Notes: generated by a model not told the origin, from the letters alone. Positions 6,700 to 16,333 are shown, counted from the stretch's first letter. The stretch: DNA of 64,000 bases from Promethearchaeota archaeon (GCA_019058445.1 JAHPZA010000003.1:62001-126000); one strand, 5' to 3'. Program-made: numbers and translations.

Positions 6700-9609
6700 T
6701 CAATAAATTCCAAATTCTCGGATGTGTTTTCTTATTGCTGGGATTTTTTCTCCAAATTCCTTTATATAATTGTTATATTTGTCATAAATCGCATTGAAAT
6801 GAGAAATATCTTCATTATCTAATTCTTTTACAAACTCATAAGAGGCTTTTTGAATCCCATTGAAAATCTCATCAAATTTCCCCGAAAATTCTTGAAGGTT
6901 TGAATCCACATTTTGTCCTCTTTGTTTTCTTAGCATATTTCGTAATTTCCCACGAGGTACTCTAATTTTTTCAATCAACTCATCACAATCATGTAGGAAC
7001 TGATATGATTTATTCCTCGCATCATCTTTTAATTTAGCTTCAATAATTTCGGTTCTCCATGTATTAATCCTCCCCCGCGCATATGTATCAAAATTCAGTG
7101 AGATAGAGTCAATATCCTCTCTAACTAAAAATCTGAGGAATTCTGGATCATCTGATGGGGCTTGTCCACAAATTCCAACCTTTTTTCCATGCTCATGTGC
7201 GGTTTTAATTAGATGGGATACTGATCTTCTAATTGATTCACTATTGGTAATATAATTAAATTCCTTGGATAAGGGTATTAGTCTTTCATTATCCCTTCCA
7301 GCACCATAGATGAGTTGTGTAAGGTCATTCGATCCAATTGAGAAGCCGTCGAAATAGTTGCAAAAAATATCTGCGCAAATAATATTTGAGGGAATTTCTG
7401 CCATACAATAGATCTGTAATCCCTCCTCTCCACGAATTAAGCCCTCGGTCTTCATGATTTCTTCAATTTGTTTAGCTTCTTCAGGTGTTCTACAAAATGG
7501 TATCATAGGAATGATATTGGTTAAGCCCCATTCTCTTGCTTTCGCAATTGCTCGTAATTCTAAAATAAAGGCATTTTGAAAATCATCAGACACATATCGC
7601 GATGCTCCTCTAAATCCTAACATAGGATTATTCTCATCTCCTTCATAGATCCATCCTCCAATTAGATTTCGATATTCATTGGTTTTGAAATCTGAGAGTC
7701 TTACAACACAAGGACCAATAGTTCCATCTGGTAATTCCTTCCATACACCTGCGGCAATAGTAGCGATTCCCTCAGCTAGTTTTTCTACATAAAAATCCTC
7801 TTTATCATCATAACCCACTGTTAATTCTCTAATTTTATCCAAAGTGAGTTTTAATTTTTTAATTTCTTCGTTAAATGGGTCCTTATAATAAAGAACGCTC
7901 TTTTTAATCCCCTCTATTTTTTTTCTTTGATCAACTAATATATCATATCTCATTACCAAAGCTTCGTAATCGATGAGTGCGTTAGGATGCATTTGAATCT
8001 CATCATTTATTATGAATTCCAATCTCGCGAGTCCCGTTCCATCGGGATATTTCCCAGAAGATAAAGCACCCTTAGGAATCCCTAAATTAACTAAAACTTG
8101 AGTCTTAGTGTGAGGAAGTAGAGCAAATTCTATGGTATCAGAATCATATTCTACTGATTTAAGCCAAATTCTTGGCTCACCCTCACTACAATCTATAGTC
8201 ACATTTTCAAGACCATCACGTAGCTTTTCATTTATAATTTCAACGATATTATCAGCCCCTACAATAGATGCGATGTTTAATTCTCGTGAAACTATCGCAG
8301 CATGGCATGTAGGACCGCCTCTCTCTGTGATAACACCTCCCAAGTTTTGCATATAAGAGGTCCAATCGGGGTTGGTCTCTTCCGTTACTAAGATATCTCC
8401 TTCCGATAATAGATGAGCATCGTTAATCGATTCTATTACTTTAATTTTTCCATAATCAATCCTTCTCCCAATAGCTGTACCAGAATTTTCAACTAATAAA
8501 CCTTCTTTTTCGAGTTTGATAGGATCTTCAAGAAGATAGAAAATCTCCTCAGTATCTCCTTTCTGAGAATGTACTGTTTCAGGGCGTGCTTGAACAATAT
8601 AGATTTTATCATTATTACCGAGCGCCCATTCGATATCCATAGGTATGCCGTAATGTTTCCGTATTTTTATTGCATAATCCGCTAAAGTTAATACTTGCTC
8701 ATCGGATAAACAAAATTTTGATTGTTGTTTTTCAGGGATTGGTATTATAATGGTACCTACTTTTTTATCAGGATCGAAGATCATCATTTTTTCTTTCTTA
8801 ACCAATTCACGACGAATAATTCTGAGCGTTGGTGCATGTTTAAAGACAATAAATTCATCCCCTTTTTCCACTCCTTGAACGATTAATTCTCCTAAGCCCC
8901 AAGTTCCACGAATAGTGACCACATTTGGAGAGCCTGAGTCTGGGTCCTCTGTAAACATCACCCCTGAAGCCTTTACACCTCCTGTCCCTCCAGCCATCTC
9001 CTGAACACCTACGCTGAGTTTAACTGCAAAATGGTCAAATCCTGCTCTTTCACGATACATTGTGGCTCTAGTTGTAAAGACCGAAGCCATATCTTTAAGG
9101 ATATATTCTATAACATCATTCTCTCCGCTAATATTTAAATGGGTATCTTGTTGTCCGGCAAAAGAAGCATCCGGCAAATCCTCAGCAGTAGCAGATGATC
9201 GTATTGCAAAGGTGGTTTCTTCCCCGATACGCTTTACTAATTCTCGATACGTACTCAAAATCTCATCAGCTAAGCTATCAGGTATTTTTGCTTGCTCAAT
9301 ATGCGTTCTTATGTTCGAGCAAATCTTATCGACAGTTTGAATTGATTGGATATCTTCTTTTTGCAACTCTTCAGAAATGGTTTTAATTTGCTGATTAATA
9401 TATTCTTTTAATGAAATTAATTCTCGATTATACAAGATATCATTAGCTTCTAATACATAATCATAAGCACCAGCTACAACGGCAAAACCTAATGGCACGG
9501 GGATGCCGAAACTCAAAAGCTCACCTAAGCTGGCATTCTTGCCCCCTACTAAAGGTACATCTTCCTTTCTTAAGTCATCAAAAAATTTAATATAGCGATA
9601 ATCACTCAT
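6700..9609 (-). CDS. ppsA: Phosphoenolpyruvate synthase (pyruvate, water dikinase), long form
   Basis: This 969-residue enzyme interconverts pyruvate + ATP + water with PEP + AMP + phosphate, the entry step to gluconeogenesis. Residues 1-345 form the ATP-grasp nucleotide domain (VGGKNASLGEL near 21, AIRSSATAEDLPDASFAGQQ near 135). The swivelling phosphohistidine domain has GGPTCHAAIVSREL with His436. The C-terminal PEP/pyruvate barrel has AEIPSNI, DGFSIGSNDLTQL and the active-site cysteine in GICGQAPSD. Many archaeal homologues are about 750-820 residues. Here the C-terminus continues about 100 residues past the barrel as a charged helical tail of unknown use. Confidence 0.93.
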   Translation of the reverse strand: MSDYRYIKFFDDLRKEDVPLVGGKNASLGELLSFGIPVPLGFAVVAGAYDYVLEANDILYNRELISLKEYINQQIKTISEELQKEDIQSIQTVDKICSNIRTHIEQAKIPDSLADEILSTYRELVKRIGEETTFAIRSSATAEDLPDASFAGQQDTHLNISGENDVIEYILKDMASVFTTRATMYRERAGFDHFAVKLSVGVQEMAGGTGGVKASGVMFTEDPDSGSPNVVTIRGTWGLGELIVQGVEKGDEFIVFKHAPTLRIIRRELVKKEKMMIFDPDKKVGTIIIPIPEKQQSKFCLSDEQVLTLADYAIKIRKHYGIPMDIEWALGNNDKIYIVQARPETVHSQKGDTEEIFYLLEDPIKLEKEGLLVENSGTAIGRRIDYGKIKVIESINDAHLLSEGDILVTEETNPDWTSYMQNLGGVITERGGPTCHAAIVSRELNIASIVGADNIVEIINEKLRDGLENVTIDCSEGEPRIWLKSVEYDSDTIEFALLPHTKTQVLVNLGIPKGALSSGKYPDGTGLARLEFIINDEIQMHPNALIDYEALVMRYDILVDQRKKIEGIKKSVLYYKDPFNEEIKKLKLTLDKIRELTVGYDDKEDFYVEKLAEGIATIAAGVWKELPDGTIGPCVVRLSDFKTNEYRNLIGGWIYEGDENNPMLGFRGASRYVSDDFQNAFILELRAIAKAREWGLTNIIPMIPFCRTPEEAKQIEEIMKTEGLIRGEEGLQIYCMAEIPSNIICADIFCNYFDGFSIGSNDLTQLIYGAGRDNERLIPLSKEFNYITNSESIRRSVSHLIKTAHEHGKKVGICGQAPSDDPEFLRFLVREDIDSISLNFDTYARGRINTWRTEIIEAKLKDDARNKSYQFLHDCDELIEKIRVPRGKLRNMLRKQRGQNVDSNLQEFSGKFDEIFNGIQKASYEFVKELDNEDISHFNAIYDKYNNYIKEFGEKIPAIRKHIREFGIY

Positions 9610-9803
9610 TCCAAGTCATTAATGAGGTATTTTTATTTTTAAATTTATGCGCAATTTAACTATTGTATATTAAATTTATGAATAATTAAAAGTATTACTT
9701 TTGCTCAGAAAATTTAGGTAAAACTGTCATTCTAATAAAAAAAAGGAAAAAAAAATTATTTAAATTTTTTCTTTAGGAATGAAGATATTGCTAAAAAGAA
9801 ATT

Positions 9804-10382
9804 TCAAGGAAGTAAGATTTTGAAATGTTTCTTATAAAAGTAAGTAAAAATAGCTGTAAGAATGAAAATGTAGAAAACCTGAACCACTACACTCAATTCC
9901 GTAAATATAGCTCCCATATCGGTTATCTCTATTAATCTTGAATAATTATCATAATTGCTTAGGAAGATTATATAAAAAAGGAATCCAATTAAGAGAAATC
10001 GTTTGCTTATATAAATTCTTTTATTAAAAACGATATATAATTGAAAAGCAGCCATAATGCCATGTAATATAGGTCCACCAATCCATAAGTAAATATCTTT
10101 TGAGCTATTAATGAGAAATAAAGAGATCAACAAAAATCCTACAGAAGACACAGAGACAAATGAATTTAACAGAGCTGATTCAAATTTATTAATACAGGTT
10201 AAGCTTATTAAAATCAATGTGAGGTATGTGGTATGCGTTAAGGGTACATAATCGTGAACTATAAAGAAAAAATAAATCCAATATCCAACACAAAAGCCAA
10301 GTAAAATGTAACCAAAAACCTTAACCCCAACCGAATATTCTTTTTGCTCTATTACCTTATTTTTTGGTTCTAATAATTTCAA
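9804..10382 (-). CDS. Multi-pass membrane protein, paralogue of the protein at 12241-13017, possibly 5'-damaged
   Basis: This is a 192-residue protein from a TTG preceded by GAGGA. It has about six hydrophobic segments and ends in a YFYKKHFKILLP tail nearly identical to the end of the protein at 12241-13017. LEPKNKVIEQKEYSVGVKV aligns with LEPKKKVLEQKEFSTGVRI of that paralogue, but there the motif begins about 70 residues into the protein. The reading frame upstream of the TTG stays open and stays similar to the paralogue (see 10383-10574), so this start may be secondary or the gene may be degraded. Function is unknown and no catalytic motif is visible. Confidence 0.6.
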   Translation of the reverse strand: MKLLEPKNKVIEQKEYSVGVKVFGYILLGFCVGYWIYFFFIVHDYVPLTHTTYLTLILISLTCINKFESALLNSFVSVSSVGFLLISLFLINSSKDIYLWIGGPILHGIMAAFQLYIVFNKRIYISKRFLLIGFLFYIIFLSNYDNYSRLIEITDMGAIFTELSVVVQVFYIFILTAIFTYFYKKHFKILLP

Positions 10383-10574
10383 GTAATCCTCGGAATTTTT
10401 CCTTGAGAATTCTCTGTTTTTTAAGTTCTTGTTAATTCTTTTAATAATCTGGTCTGTAATAAGTTCAAGATCGGCATCCGTAAATTTTAGGGGATTTTCG
10501 TTGTGTTGGGATAATAAATTTCCAAGATCCTTATTTTTTTTTATTAATCCAACATCTTCTGTAATTTTTTACAT
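10383..10574 (-). pseudogene. Legible N-terminal extension of the 9804-10382 gene behind a start-adjacent stop codon
   Basis: Reading the minus strand in frame upstream of the TTG at 10382 gives 62 sense codons with no ATG, GTG or TTG. They include LKFTDADLELITDQIIKRI, which aligns with IHLSEEQIQQIAEYALAKL of the paralogue at 12241-13017. The open stretch ends at TAA (10569-10571), and the codon immediately before it is ATG (10572-10574). A change of one base in the second codon would therefore restore a full-length gene. Either the gene is a recent pseudogene, or translation starts at a non-standard codon (ATT at 10563-10565), or the assembly has an error. Confidence 0.55.
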
Positions 10575-11182
10575 CAACCCCGACAAGGAACTAAATAAAA
10601 ACTTATAAAAAAAAAAAATAATAATAATACTAATAAGAATATGTAAGATAAGGTATTTAAATGTTTTGTTGTAAAATTTTTGATTCATTTAAATATAACA
10701 TTTTCAAGATTCTCAAAATTTGTACAATTTTGCATTTTTTTACCACAAAATGTGGTTTTTTTTTCTGATATATTAATTAAAGCAACCAGCGTAATCCTGC
10801 TAAAGAGTCTACCTATGATTTAATTGCTAAGATGAATTTTTAAAAAATTAAATTAAAATAATTAAAATTCTCTAATTATACTCAAAGATTAATTTATTAA
10901 ATTTTTTTTCTTACAAAATACAAACAATCCATCGGAGATAATATCAAAGGGGTATAAATTTGGGAAAAAAGTTAACTCCAGAAAAAATATATGAAGGAAA
11001 ATTTTTTTCCTTCTTTCTTCTTGAAATGTTTCGATATCGAAAGACGCCAAAAATGAATTTTTATCATTAAAATGATAATTACTTCTTTTTAATACTCTCT
11101 CCTCGAGTATAGTTTATCTTTTTTAATTAAAATTTCTTAATTATTATTATTGAAAAATTCAAATTATTATTGAAAAATTCAA
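10575..11182. other. 0.6-kb gene-free gap with three perfect hairpins
   Basis: No open frame with coding character was found. Three perfect inverted repeats stand out: ACCACA/TGTGGT with a 3-base loop followed by a run of eight T (10742-10764); GAAGGAAAA/TTTTCCTTC with a TTT loop and a pyrimidine-rich tail (10993-11013); and TTATCATT/AATGATAA with a 2-base loop (11061-11078). The first two look like intrinsic terminators on the plus strand, although no plus-strand gene lies upstream within the gap. A small RNA, degraded sequence, or chance in very AT-rich DNA are all possible. Confidence 0.4.
11143..11182. repeat. Perfect 20-bp tandem duplication before a small membrane protein gene
   Basis: Two adjacent identical copies of ATTATTATTGAAAAATTCAA lie at 11143-11162 and 11163-11182. 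The second copy ends directly before the GTG at 11183, 9 bases before the more likely ATG start at 11192. Each copy contains the palindrome-like GAAAAATTC. The duplication may arise from replication slippage or serve as a regulatory element. Confidence 0.8.
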
Positions 11183-11191
11183 GTGAGGAAT

Positions 11192-11392
11192 ATGGGAGAA
11201 GAAATTAAAGGTTTTGAGAAAATAGAAAAGATAATAGGAACTATTTGGGTCATTATTTTAGTGTTTTTATGGATCAGCTATCCTTTTCTTCCTGGGGATA
11301 TATTTTTCTGGATGTGGGTTGCAATAATCTGGTCGATTGCTGGAGGTATTATGGGATTAATCTTTTATTTAATTAAAAGATCAAAAAAGTAA
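11192..11392 (+). CDS. Small two-transmembrane protein
   Basis: This is a 66-residue protein. The ATG at 11192 has GTGAGG just upstream; an in-frame GTG at 11183 is an alternative that would add three residues. Two hydrophobic helices (residues about 14-33 and 38-58), separated by a short FLPGD turn, are followed by a KRSKK tail, suggesting an integral membrane protein with a cytosolic basic end. It resembles no family I recognise. It converges on the DUF998-like gene with only two bases between the stops. Confidence 0.5.
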   Translation: MGEEIKGFEKIEKIIGTIWVIILVFLWISYPFLPGDIFFWMWVAIIWSIAGGIMGLIFYLIKRSKK

Positions 11393-11394
11393 AA

Positions 11395-12129
11395 TTAATT
11401 CTTCTTTTTTCTCTTTTTCTTTGAAGGTATTACTACACCCTGTTTGCGTACCATTCGCAACCGTTCGATCCGTATTTTCATGCTATGAACAATTACACCA
11501 ATAAAGAGGAACGATAAAAGAATTGTAGCCCATTCCATAATAGGGATAATAAAAAACCATAAAACGAGATTAACTGCTGCTGCTGAAAAGCCAAATTTTG
11601 CTACATTTCGAGTAAATTTATATTTATAGAGTGCGATGGATGGGAATAGAAAAGTCAAAACACTAACAACAAAAAGGCTCATAGACCAGAATATATGTAT
11701 GAGGAAATTATTCTCTGGGAATATTCCACACATAATCATAGCGAATGCGCAATACAATCCCGATAACTGAGTCAACATCGTAAGCCTTTTATTCCTTCTA
11801 CCACCAATGTACCACTCATATAAACCAATAAAGAACGGAATGAGGGCAATTCCAGCGGCAATTATACCGATATTAAAATAAATTGCCCCTTCTGGATTTA
11901 GATTAGAGTTCCCTAGGTTACTCATCCAGTTCATAAACGGATTATATGTCCCAGGAAAGAATGCCATTGAAATAAACGCAAAACTCCAAAAAATTATGAT
12001 AGCAAAAAGCCCGGACACAACACTAATTGGCCATTTAGAGGGAATCGGAAATGTTTCAATTGCTTTTTTTATTTTCTCTGACTCAATTATCTTTTTTATT
12101 TTCTCTGATTTCAATAATAACCTCTCCAT
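11395..12129 (-). CDS. DUF998-like six-helix membrane protein
   Basis: This is a 244-residue protein with six hydrophobic segments. After the second helix, MNWMSNLGNSNLNPEGAIYF followed by NIGIIAAGIAL resembles the SxLG...P.A..FN.G motif of DUF998 integral membrane proteins, whose function is not established. A soluble N-terminus of about 30 residues contains a tandem SEKIKK repeat, and the C-terminus is a lysine-rich tail (SKKKRKKKN), probably cytosolic. It starts at an ATG without a clear Shine-Dalgarno sequence. It lies between two members of another membrane-protein family, and a shared role is possible but unproven. Confidence 0.65.
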   Translation of the reverse strand: MERLLLKSEKIKKIIESEKIKKAIETFPIPSKWPISVVSGLFAIIIFWSFAFISMAFFPGTYNPFMNWMSNLGNSNLNPEGAIYFNIGIIAAGIALIPFFIGLYEWYIGGRRNKRLTMLTQLSGLYCAFAMIMCGIFPENNFLIHIFWSMSLFVVSVLTFLFPSIALYKYKFTRNVAKFGFSAAAVNLVLWFFIIPIMEWATILLSFLFIGVIVHSMKIRIERLRMVRKQGVVIPSKKKRKKKN

Positions 12130-12240
12130 TTATTATAAGAACTATGAAGCAAAAAACGATGGACGAAAAAAATTTAGAAAATTTTGAGTTTATTAAATAC
12201 AATATCTATAAAAAAATTTTGTTTAATAATTCATTGCATT

Positions 12241-13017
12241 CTAGGGAAGTAGAATTCCGAATTTTTTCTTGTAGAAATATATAACGATAAAAGTTATACC
12301 CAGAATGTAGAAAGACAAGACTGCTGTGGCAAGCTCGGGAAAGATATCTTCCGTTCCTATTATTACATTGATATGTGAGAATGACTCAAAGCTGCTTATA
12401 AAAAGCAAATAAAACAAAAACCCCCAAAACATATACCTTTTAGAAACAGCGATTTTACGGTGAAAAACAAGAAATAATTGGAAACTAGCCACAAGTCCAT
12501 ATAAAACAGGACCTGTAAAAAAGCTATATATATCTGTAGCTACTCGAATTGAACCAATCGAAATCATAATAAATCCATATACCGTAATAGATGTAATAGA
12601 ATTAAGTAATACTGACTCAAATTTATTAATGAGCGTTAAAGCAACTAGAATCATTGTTATATATACCGAATATGTCAAGGGTTCGAGCTGTTGTACTATG
12701 AAGAAAAACCATATCCAATACCAAATACATATTCCTAAAAGAGCAATTCCTCCGATGCGCACTCCAGTAGAAAATTCTTTTTGTTCAAGAACTTTTTTCT
12801 TAGGTTCTAAAACATCAGAGTCAAGTGTGCCATAATAACCGTTTAAACCATTAAGAACTGGTTTTTTATCGCCAAACTTTTCATTTAATTTAGCCAATGC
12901 ATACTCTGCAATTTGTTGAATTTGTTCTTCGCTTAAATGTATGTGATCTTCTTCAAATGACGACTTTTTACTTTTAAATTCTATTTTCCTAAGGATATGT
13001 TTTACTCTCTCAATCAA
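12241..13017 (-). CDS. Multi-pass membrane protein with soluble N-terminal region, paralogue of 9804-10382
   Basis: This 258-residue protein is read from a TTG start. Residues 1-80 are soluble and charged, with a short helical segment (LSEEQIQQIAEYALAKLNEK). LEPKKKVLEQKEFSTGVRI then leads into about six transmembrane helices and a YFYKKKFGILLP tail. Both halves match the gene at 9804-10382 and its legible upstream frame, so this copy shows the full-length form of the family. I do not recognise the family. The two copies flank the DUF998-like gene, which suggests a local duplication. Confidence 0.65.
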   Translation of the reverse strand: MIERVKHILRKIEFKSKKSSFEEDHIHLSEEQIQQIAEYALAKLNEKFGDKKPVLNGLNGYYGTLDSDVLEPKKKVLEQKEFSTGVRIGGIALLGICIWYWIWFFFIVQQLEPLTYSVYITMILVALTLINKFESVLLNSITSITVYGFIMISIGSIRVATDIYSFFTGPVLYGLVASFQLFLVFHRKIAVSKRYMFWGFLFYLLFISSFESFSHINVIIGTEDIFPELATAVLSFYILGITFIVIYFYKKKFGILLP

Positions 13018-13123
13018 TTTTTATTCTTGACTATCTTTATATGAATCTAACAAATCAATTAATGCTCTATTAAAACTATAAAACCGGAATTTAAAAATTT
13101 AAGTAAAAAGAAAATTAGAGATT

Positions 13124-13906
13124 TTATTTTTTAGCACTGATAAACAGTCTATCCAATTTAAGCTGTAATGGATTAGGTTGGTTTATTTCAAAAAGTAATG
13201 CTTTATATCTTTGAATAAACTCATCATGAAGGGATTTAGGCAATACAGCCGCAAATGGTACAAATCCGGCAGCTTTAAAATAATTAATCAAATCTGCATC
13301 ACTTTCAAATTCTACAGTGTACGGGTAGACTTCTACAAAGATTTCCTTAAATTTAACCCCCTTGAGTATTTTTTCAGTTTCTCTCTCAGTAAGGAAACGC
13401 CATGGAGGTTTAAAATTTTTTAAATAGTCCTTAAATTCTATGCCGACTTTGATTAACGCTTGGGAATATGCTGAAATCCGCTTTAAACCCGTCTGAATCA
13501 TGATTCTCCCGTTATTTTTAAGAGATTTGTAGATTAACTTATAAAGTAATTCTTGCTTTCTTATCCAATGAATAGCGCTATTAGAAAATACAGCATCAAA
13601 TTGGTTTTCATAATTCATTTTGATCGCATCTATGTTAACCACCTCAACATTTGTAATTCCGTGATCGTTAAGATTTTCTTTTGCTTGTTTGGTCATTTCT
13701 TTAGAGGATTCAAGTGCAATAATTTTCCCGTATGGTATTCTTTTTGCAAGTAACATAGTGAGAATTCCATTTCCACATCCGATTTCTAAAATATCCTCAT
13801 TATCTTCAGGAAGTAATTTTTCGATTACCCGTAGACCCAGCTCATATTGAACAGGAGAGTGTTTTTGATAGAATTTTGCGTCCCATTTAAGATCAATATC
13901 CTTCAT
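13124..13906 (-). CDS. SAM-dependent methyltransferase (class I, BioC/Tam-like)
   Basis: This 260-residue protein is taken from the ATG at 13906. An in-frame TTG 84 bases upstream would add a hydrophobic stretch that falls over a TATA-like sequence, so it is unlikely to be translated. Motif I is EDILEIGCGNG, followed by the acidic-loop strand IIALESS, VEVVNIDAIKM and FDAVFSNSAIHWI. The HWI signature and overall length resemble trans-aconitate and malonyl-ACP methyltransferases, but the substrate cannot be assigned. It diverges from the roadblock-like gene at 14016 and has no biotin genes nearby. Confidence 0.8.
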   Translation of the reverse strand: MKDIDLKWDAKFYQKHSPVQYELGLRVIEKLLPEDNEDILEIGCGNGILTMLLAKRIPYGKIIALESSKEMTKQAKENLNDHGITNVEVVNIDAIKMNYENQFDAVFSNSAIHWIRKQELLYKLIYKSLKNNGRIMIQTGLKRISAYSQALIKVGIEFKDYLKNFKPPWRFLTERETEKILKGVKFKEIFVEVYPYTVEFESDADLINYFKAAGFVPFAAVLPKSLHDEFIQRYKALLFEINQPNPLQLKLDRLFISAKK

Positions 13907-14015
13907 AATAATATTAAATACCCGAATTTCTATAAATTTTATATAATTAAACAAAAATAGAAAAAGATTACAAAATTTAATAACCCACAATTTTAATTAT
14001 ATTAACAACATATCA

Positions 14016-14792
14016 ATGGTGAAAAAAGAAGTGGCAATAGATTACGAACAAGCAGTTAAAGATTTAAAAACGGAATCTGATATAAAGTCTGTAGCGGTTA
14101 TTGAAGGAAAATACAAAATCGTATATTCAACGGAAGATTGGGATATAAGTGGAGATATTAAGAAGCTTGTTGGAATTTGGGACTCAATGCATGGAAAGTC
14201 TTTAACGGTTTCTGAAAATAAATATTCAATCCTTCAAGCTACGCCGGAAAGATTAGTGGCAACTTCAATTAAAGGAAAAGGGCATATTTTGGGAGCTAAG
14301 GATGATGAAAGAAAGGTTATCGTTTATGCAAAACCAAAAGGGAATATGCTGACTGCTTATACTGCTGCTGCCAGAGCATTAGAAGCAATGAGCTCGAAAG
14401 AGCCTTATATGGATGAAAAGACAGAATTAGGAAATGTAGAAAAATTTCCTTCGGAATGGGATACTCCAAGATTAAGAGAAGAAATGATGAAAGGTCTCAT
14501 AGAGTTCTTTACAAAAGGCGGAAAACTTGAAAGAGTTGATGAGACTGATTTAAAGCGCAGAGAAAAAGAAAGAGGACAGAGAATGGAAGAATTAAGTAAA
14601 GTATTACATGCATTAGAAATAACCAAGGAAGAAAAAGATAAACTGGTAAGTATCACAATAAAATCGAAATTTGTTACTGATTACATCTATGATGATTTCC
14701 AACTGTTAAGAGTGAAACATAAAATTGAGAAACTCATTGAGAAAGAGTTTCAAGTGCATGATATTGAGACGAGAATTGTGAAAAAAATATAA
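14016..14792 (+). CDS. Roadblock/profilin-fold-like protein with helical C-terminus
   Basis: This is a 258-residue soluble protein. Residues 1-130 show an alternating strand and helix pattern (SVAVIEGKYKIVYSTEDW, KGHILGAKDDERKVIVYAK, TAYTAAARALEAM) reminiscent of roadblock/LC7 domains, which act as GTPase partners in archaea and eukaryotes. Residues 150-258 are charged and helical. The family is not certain. It is the only plus-strand gene between 13.1 and 31.8 kb and converges on cheB with a 42-bp spacer. A regulatory role with one of the many small GTPases is inferred. Confidence 0.45.
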   Translation: MVKKEVAIDYEQAVKDLKTESDIKSVAVIEGKYKIVYSTEDWDISGDIKKLVGIWDSMHGKSLTVSENKYSILQATPERLVATSIKGKGHILGAKDDERKVIVYAKPKGNMLTAYTAAARALEAMSSKEPYMDEKTELGNVEKFPSEWDTPRLREEMMKGLIEFFTKGGKLERVDETDLKRREKERGQRMEELSKVLHALEITKEEKDKLVSITIKSKFVTDYIYDDFQLLRVKHKIEKLIEKEFQVHDIETRIVKKI

Positions 14793-14834
14793 GGTTACTA
14801 GTTTTTAAGTTAAAATTAAAGCCGAAACAGCAGA

Positions 14835-16268
14835 CTATTTTATTTTTTTAAGATTAGCAAAGTCTACAATATGTTTCGGTATTCTATAACTTGGACTTTT
14901 AATTTGAGCGGCACCACTTTCAATAGCTAATCTTGGCATGCCATACAAAATACATGTTTCTTGGGATTCGGCAATTGTTTTTCCTCCGATTCGTTTAATT
15001 GCCTCTAATCCATCGACACCATCCTCTCCCATACCGGTCAGTAAAATTCCCAAGGTTTTTTTTCGAAAGACTTTACAAGCAGAAAAGAATAACACGTCAA
15101 TTGAGGGAATACAATAATGCACTGGGTCACCTGAAAATATGTGGATACAAGGCTTATTATTTTTAACAAAAATTGACATGTGTCTGCCACCTGGTGCAAA
15201 ATAGACAATTCCTGGTTGAAGATACTCTCCTTCAATGCCTACCTTAATATGAATGGGACAAGTCTCATTTAAACTGCTAATGAAAGAATGAATAAATGGA
15301 TCGCTTAAATGTTGGACTACTAAAATTGGACATGAGATATTAGGAGGAATCTCCTTTAATACGGTTTTTAATGTTCGTGGACCGCCTACACTCGCTCCAA
15401 TAACAATTACATTAGATCCTAAATGAACCCCTTTTAATGGGGTTAGATCGGTTCTTTCTAATACTTTATTTCTTTTTATTTCTTTCTTTAAAATAGATTT
15501 TGATTTATGCGTTAAAGGATGAATTGCGTTTTCTGGTTTTTTGACTGAAATTTTTATCGAATGCTTTGCTTTTTCAGCTTTTGTTTCTTTAACTTCTTTT
15601 TGTTTGATTGATTCTTTAATTCCTTCCTTTTGTATCGACTTTTGCGCCTCAACTTTCTTAGTTTTTGGCTTTATTTTAACTTCTGTTGTTTCATTGGATT
15701 TTTTCACGCTGGTCAAGTCTAATTTATTGGTCTCCTCTGTTTCTAGTATAGGTTTTAATTCATTTATGTATTTACCAAATTTAAAAATCTCACTCACTAG
15801 CTCTTGTCGAATATAGGTCTTTTTAATTATGCTATTTTCTTTTTCAAATATTCTTTTAATTTGGGACTTCGAGGCTAGAAGAACTTTAGCAAGCAGTTCT
15901 TCTTTAAACCTTGGTAAATTTTTTGCTCCTAATCCTCCCGGTTTAATTACATAATCAAAGGCTCCCATTAATAACGCTTGGATTGAAGTATCCATAGTTT
16001 GAGGATTAACTGCTGATAAGATAATTGTCGGAGTAGGATTATAGTCCATTATTTTTTTAAAGGCATCAAGACCGTTCATTTCGGGCATAATTAAATCAAG
16101 GATTAATACATCTGGATGATGTTTTTTTACTAAATTTATTGCCTCTACTCCATTTTTTGCATAATCAGCAATTTTAATTGTTTCATCAATTGAAAGAATA
16201 TTTGTAATCGATTTTCTTAAAAACTCTGAATCATCAGCGATTATAACGCTTATTGTCTCACTACTCAT
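14835..16268 (-). CDS. cheB: CheB protein-glutamate methylesterase/deamidase, long-linker form
   Basis: This is a 477-residue protein. Residues 1-125 are a receiver domain with Asp12, Asp13, phospho-acceptor Asp58 (ILDLIMPEMNG) and Lys109. Residues 285-477 are the CheB catalytic domain with Ser293 (IGASVGGP), His320 (VVQHL) and Asp416 (TGMGEDGVDG). The enzyme removes methyl groups from chemoreceptor glutamates and can deamidate glutamines, and it is activated by CheA phosphorylation. The linker of about 150 residues is unusually long and very rich in Lys and Glu, so it is probably disordered. It is the last gene of the promoter-distal che group and one of two cheB genes in it. Confidence 0.92.
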   Translation of the reverse strand: MSSETISVIIADDSEFLRKSITNILSIDETIKIADYAKNGVEAINLVKKHHPDVLILDLIMPEMNGLDAFKKIMDYNPTPTIILSAVNPQTMDTSIQALLMGAFDYVIKPGGLGAKNLPRFKEELLAKVLLASKSQIKRIFEKENSIIKKTYIRQELVSEIFKFGKYINELKPILETEETNKLDLTSVKKSNETTEVKIKPKTKKVEAQKSIQKEGIKESIKQKEVKETKAEKAKHSIKISVKKPENAIHPLTHKSKSILKKEIKRNKVLERTDLTPLKGVHLGSNVIVIGASVGGPRTLKTVLKEIPPNISCPILVVQHLSDPFIHSFISSLNETCPIHIKVGIEGEYLQPGIVYFAPGGRHMSIFVKNNKPCIHIFSGDPVHYCIPSIDVLFFSACKVFRKKTLGILLTGMGEDGVDGLEAIKRIGGKTIAESQETCILYGMPRLAIESGAAQIKSPSYRIPKHIVDFANLKKIK

Positions 16269-16333
16269 ATTTTAGAAAACCTCTTTGTTCTTTATTTTTT
16301 TTCTTAATATTTTGTCCCTTACTTTAATGATAT

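Noticed and set aside
13907..13990. A 28-residue hydrophobic N-terminal extension of the methyltransferase
   Set aside because: It begins at TTG, resembles no part of the family, and covers a TATA-like sequence suited to a short leader before the ATG at 13906.
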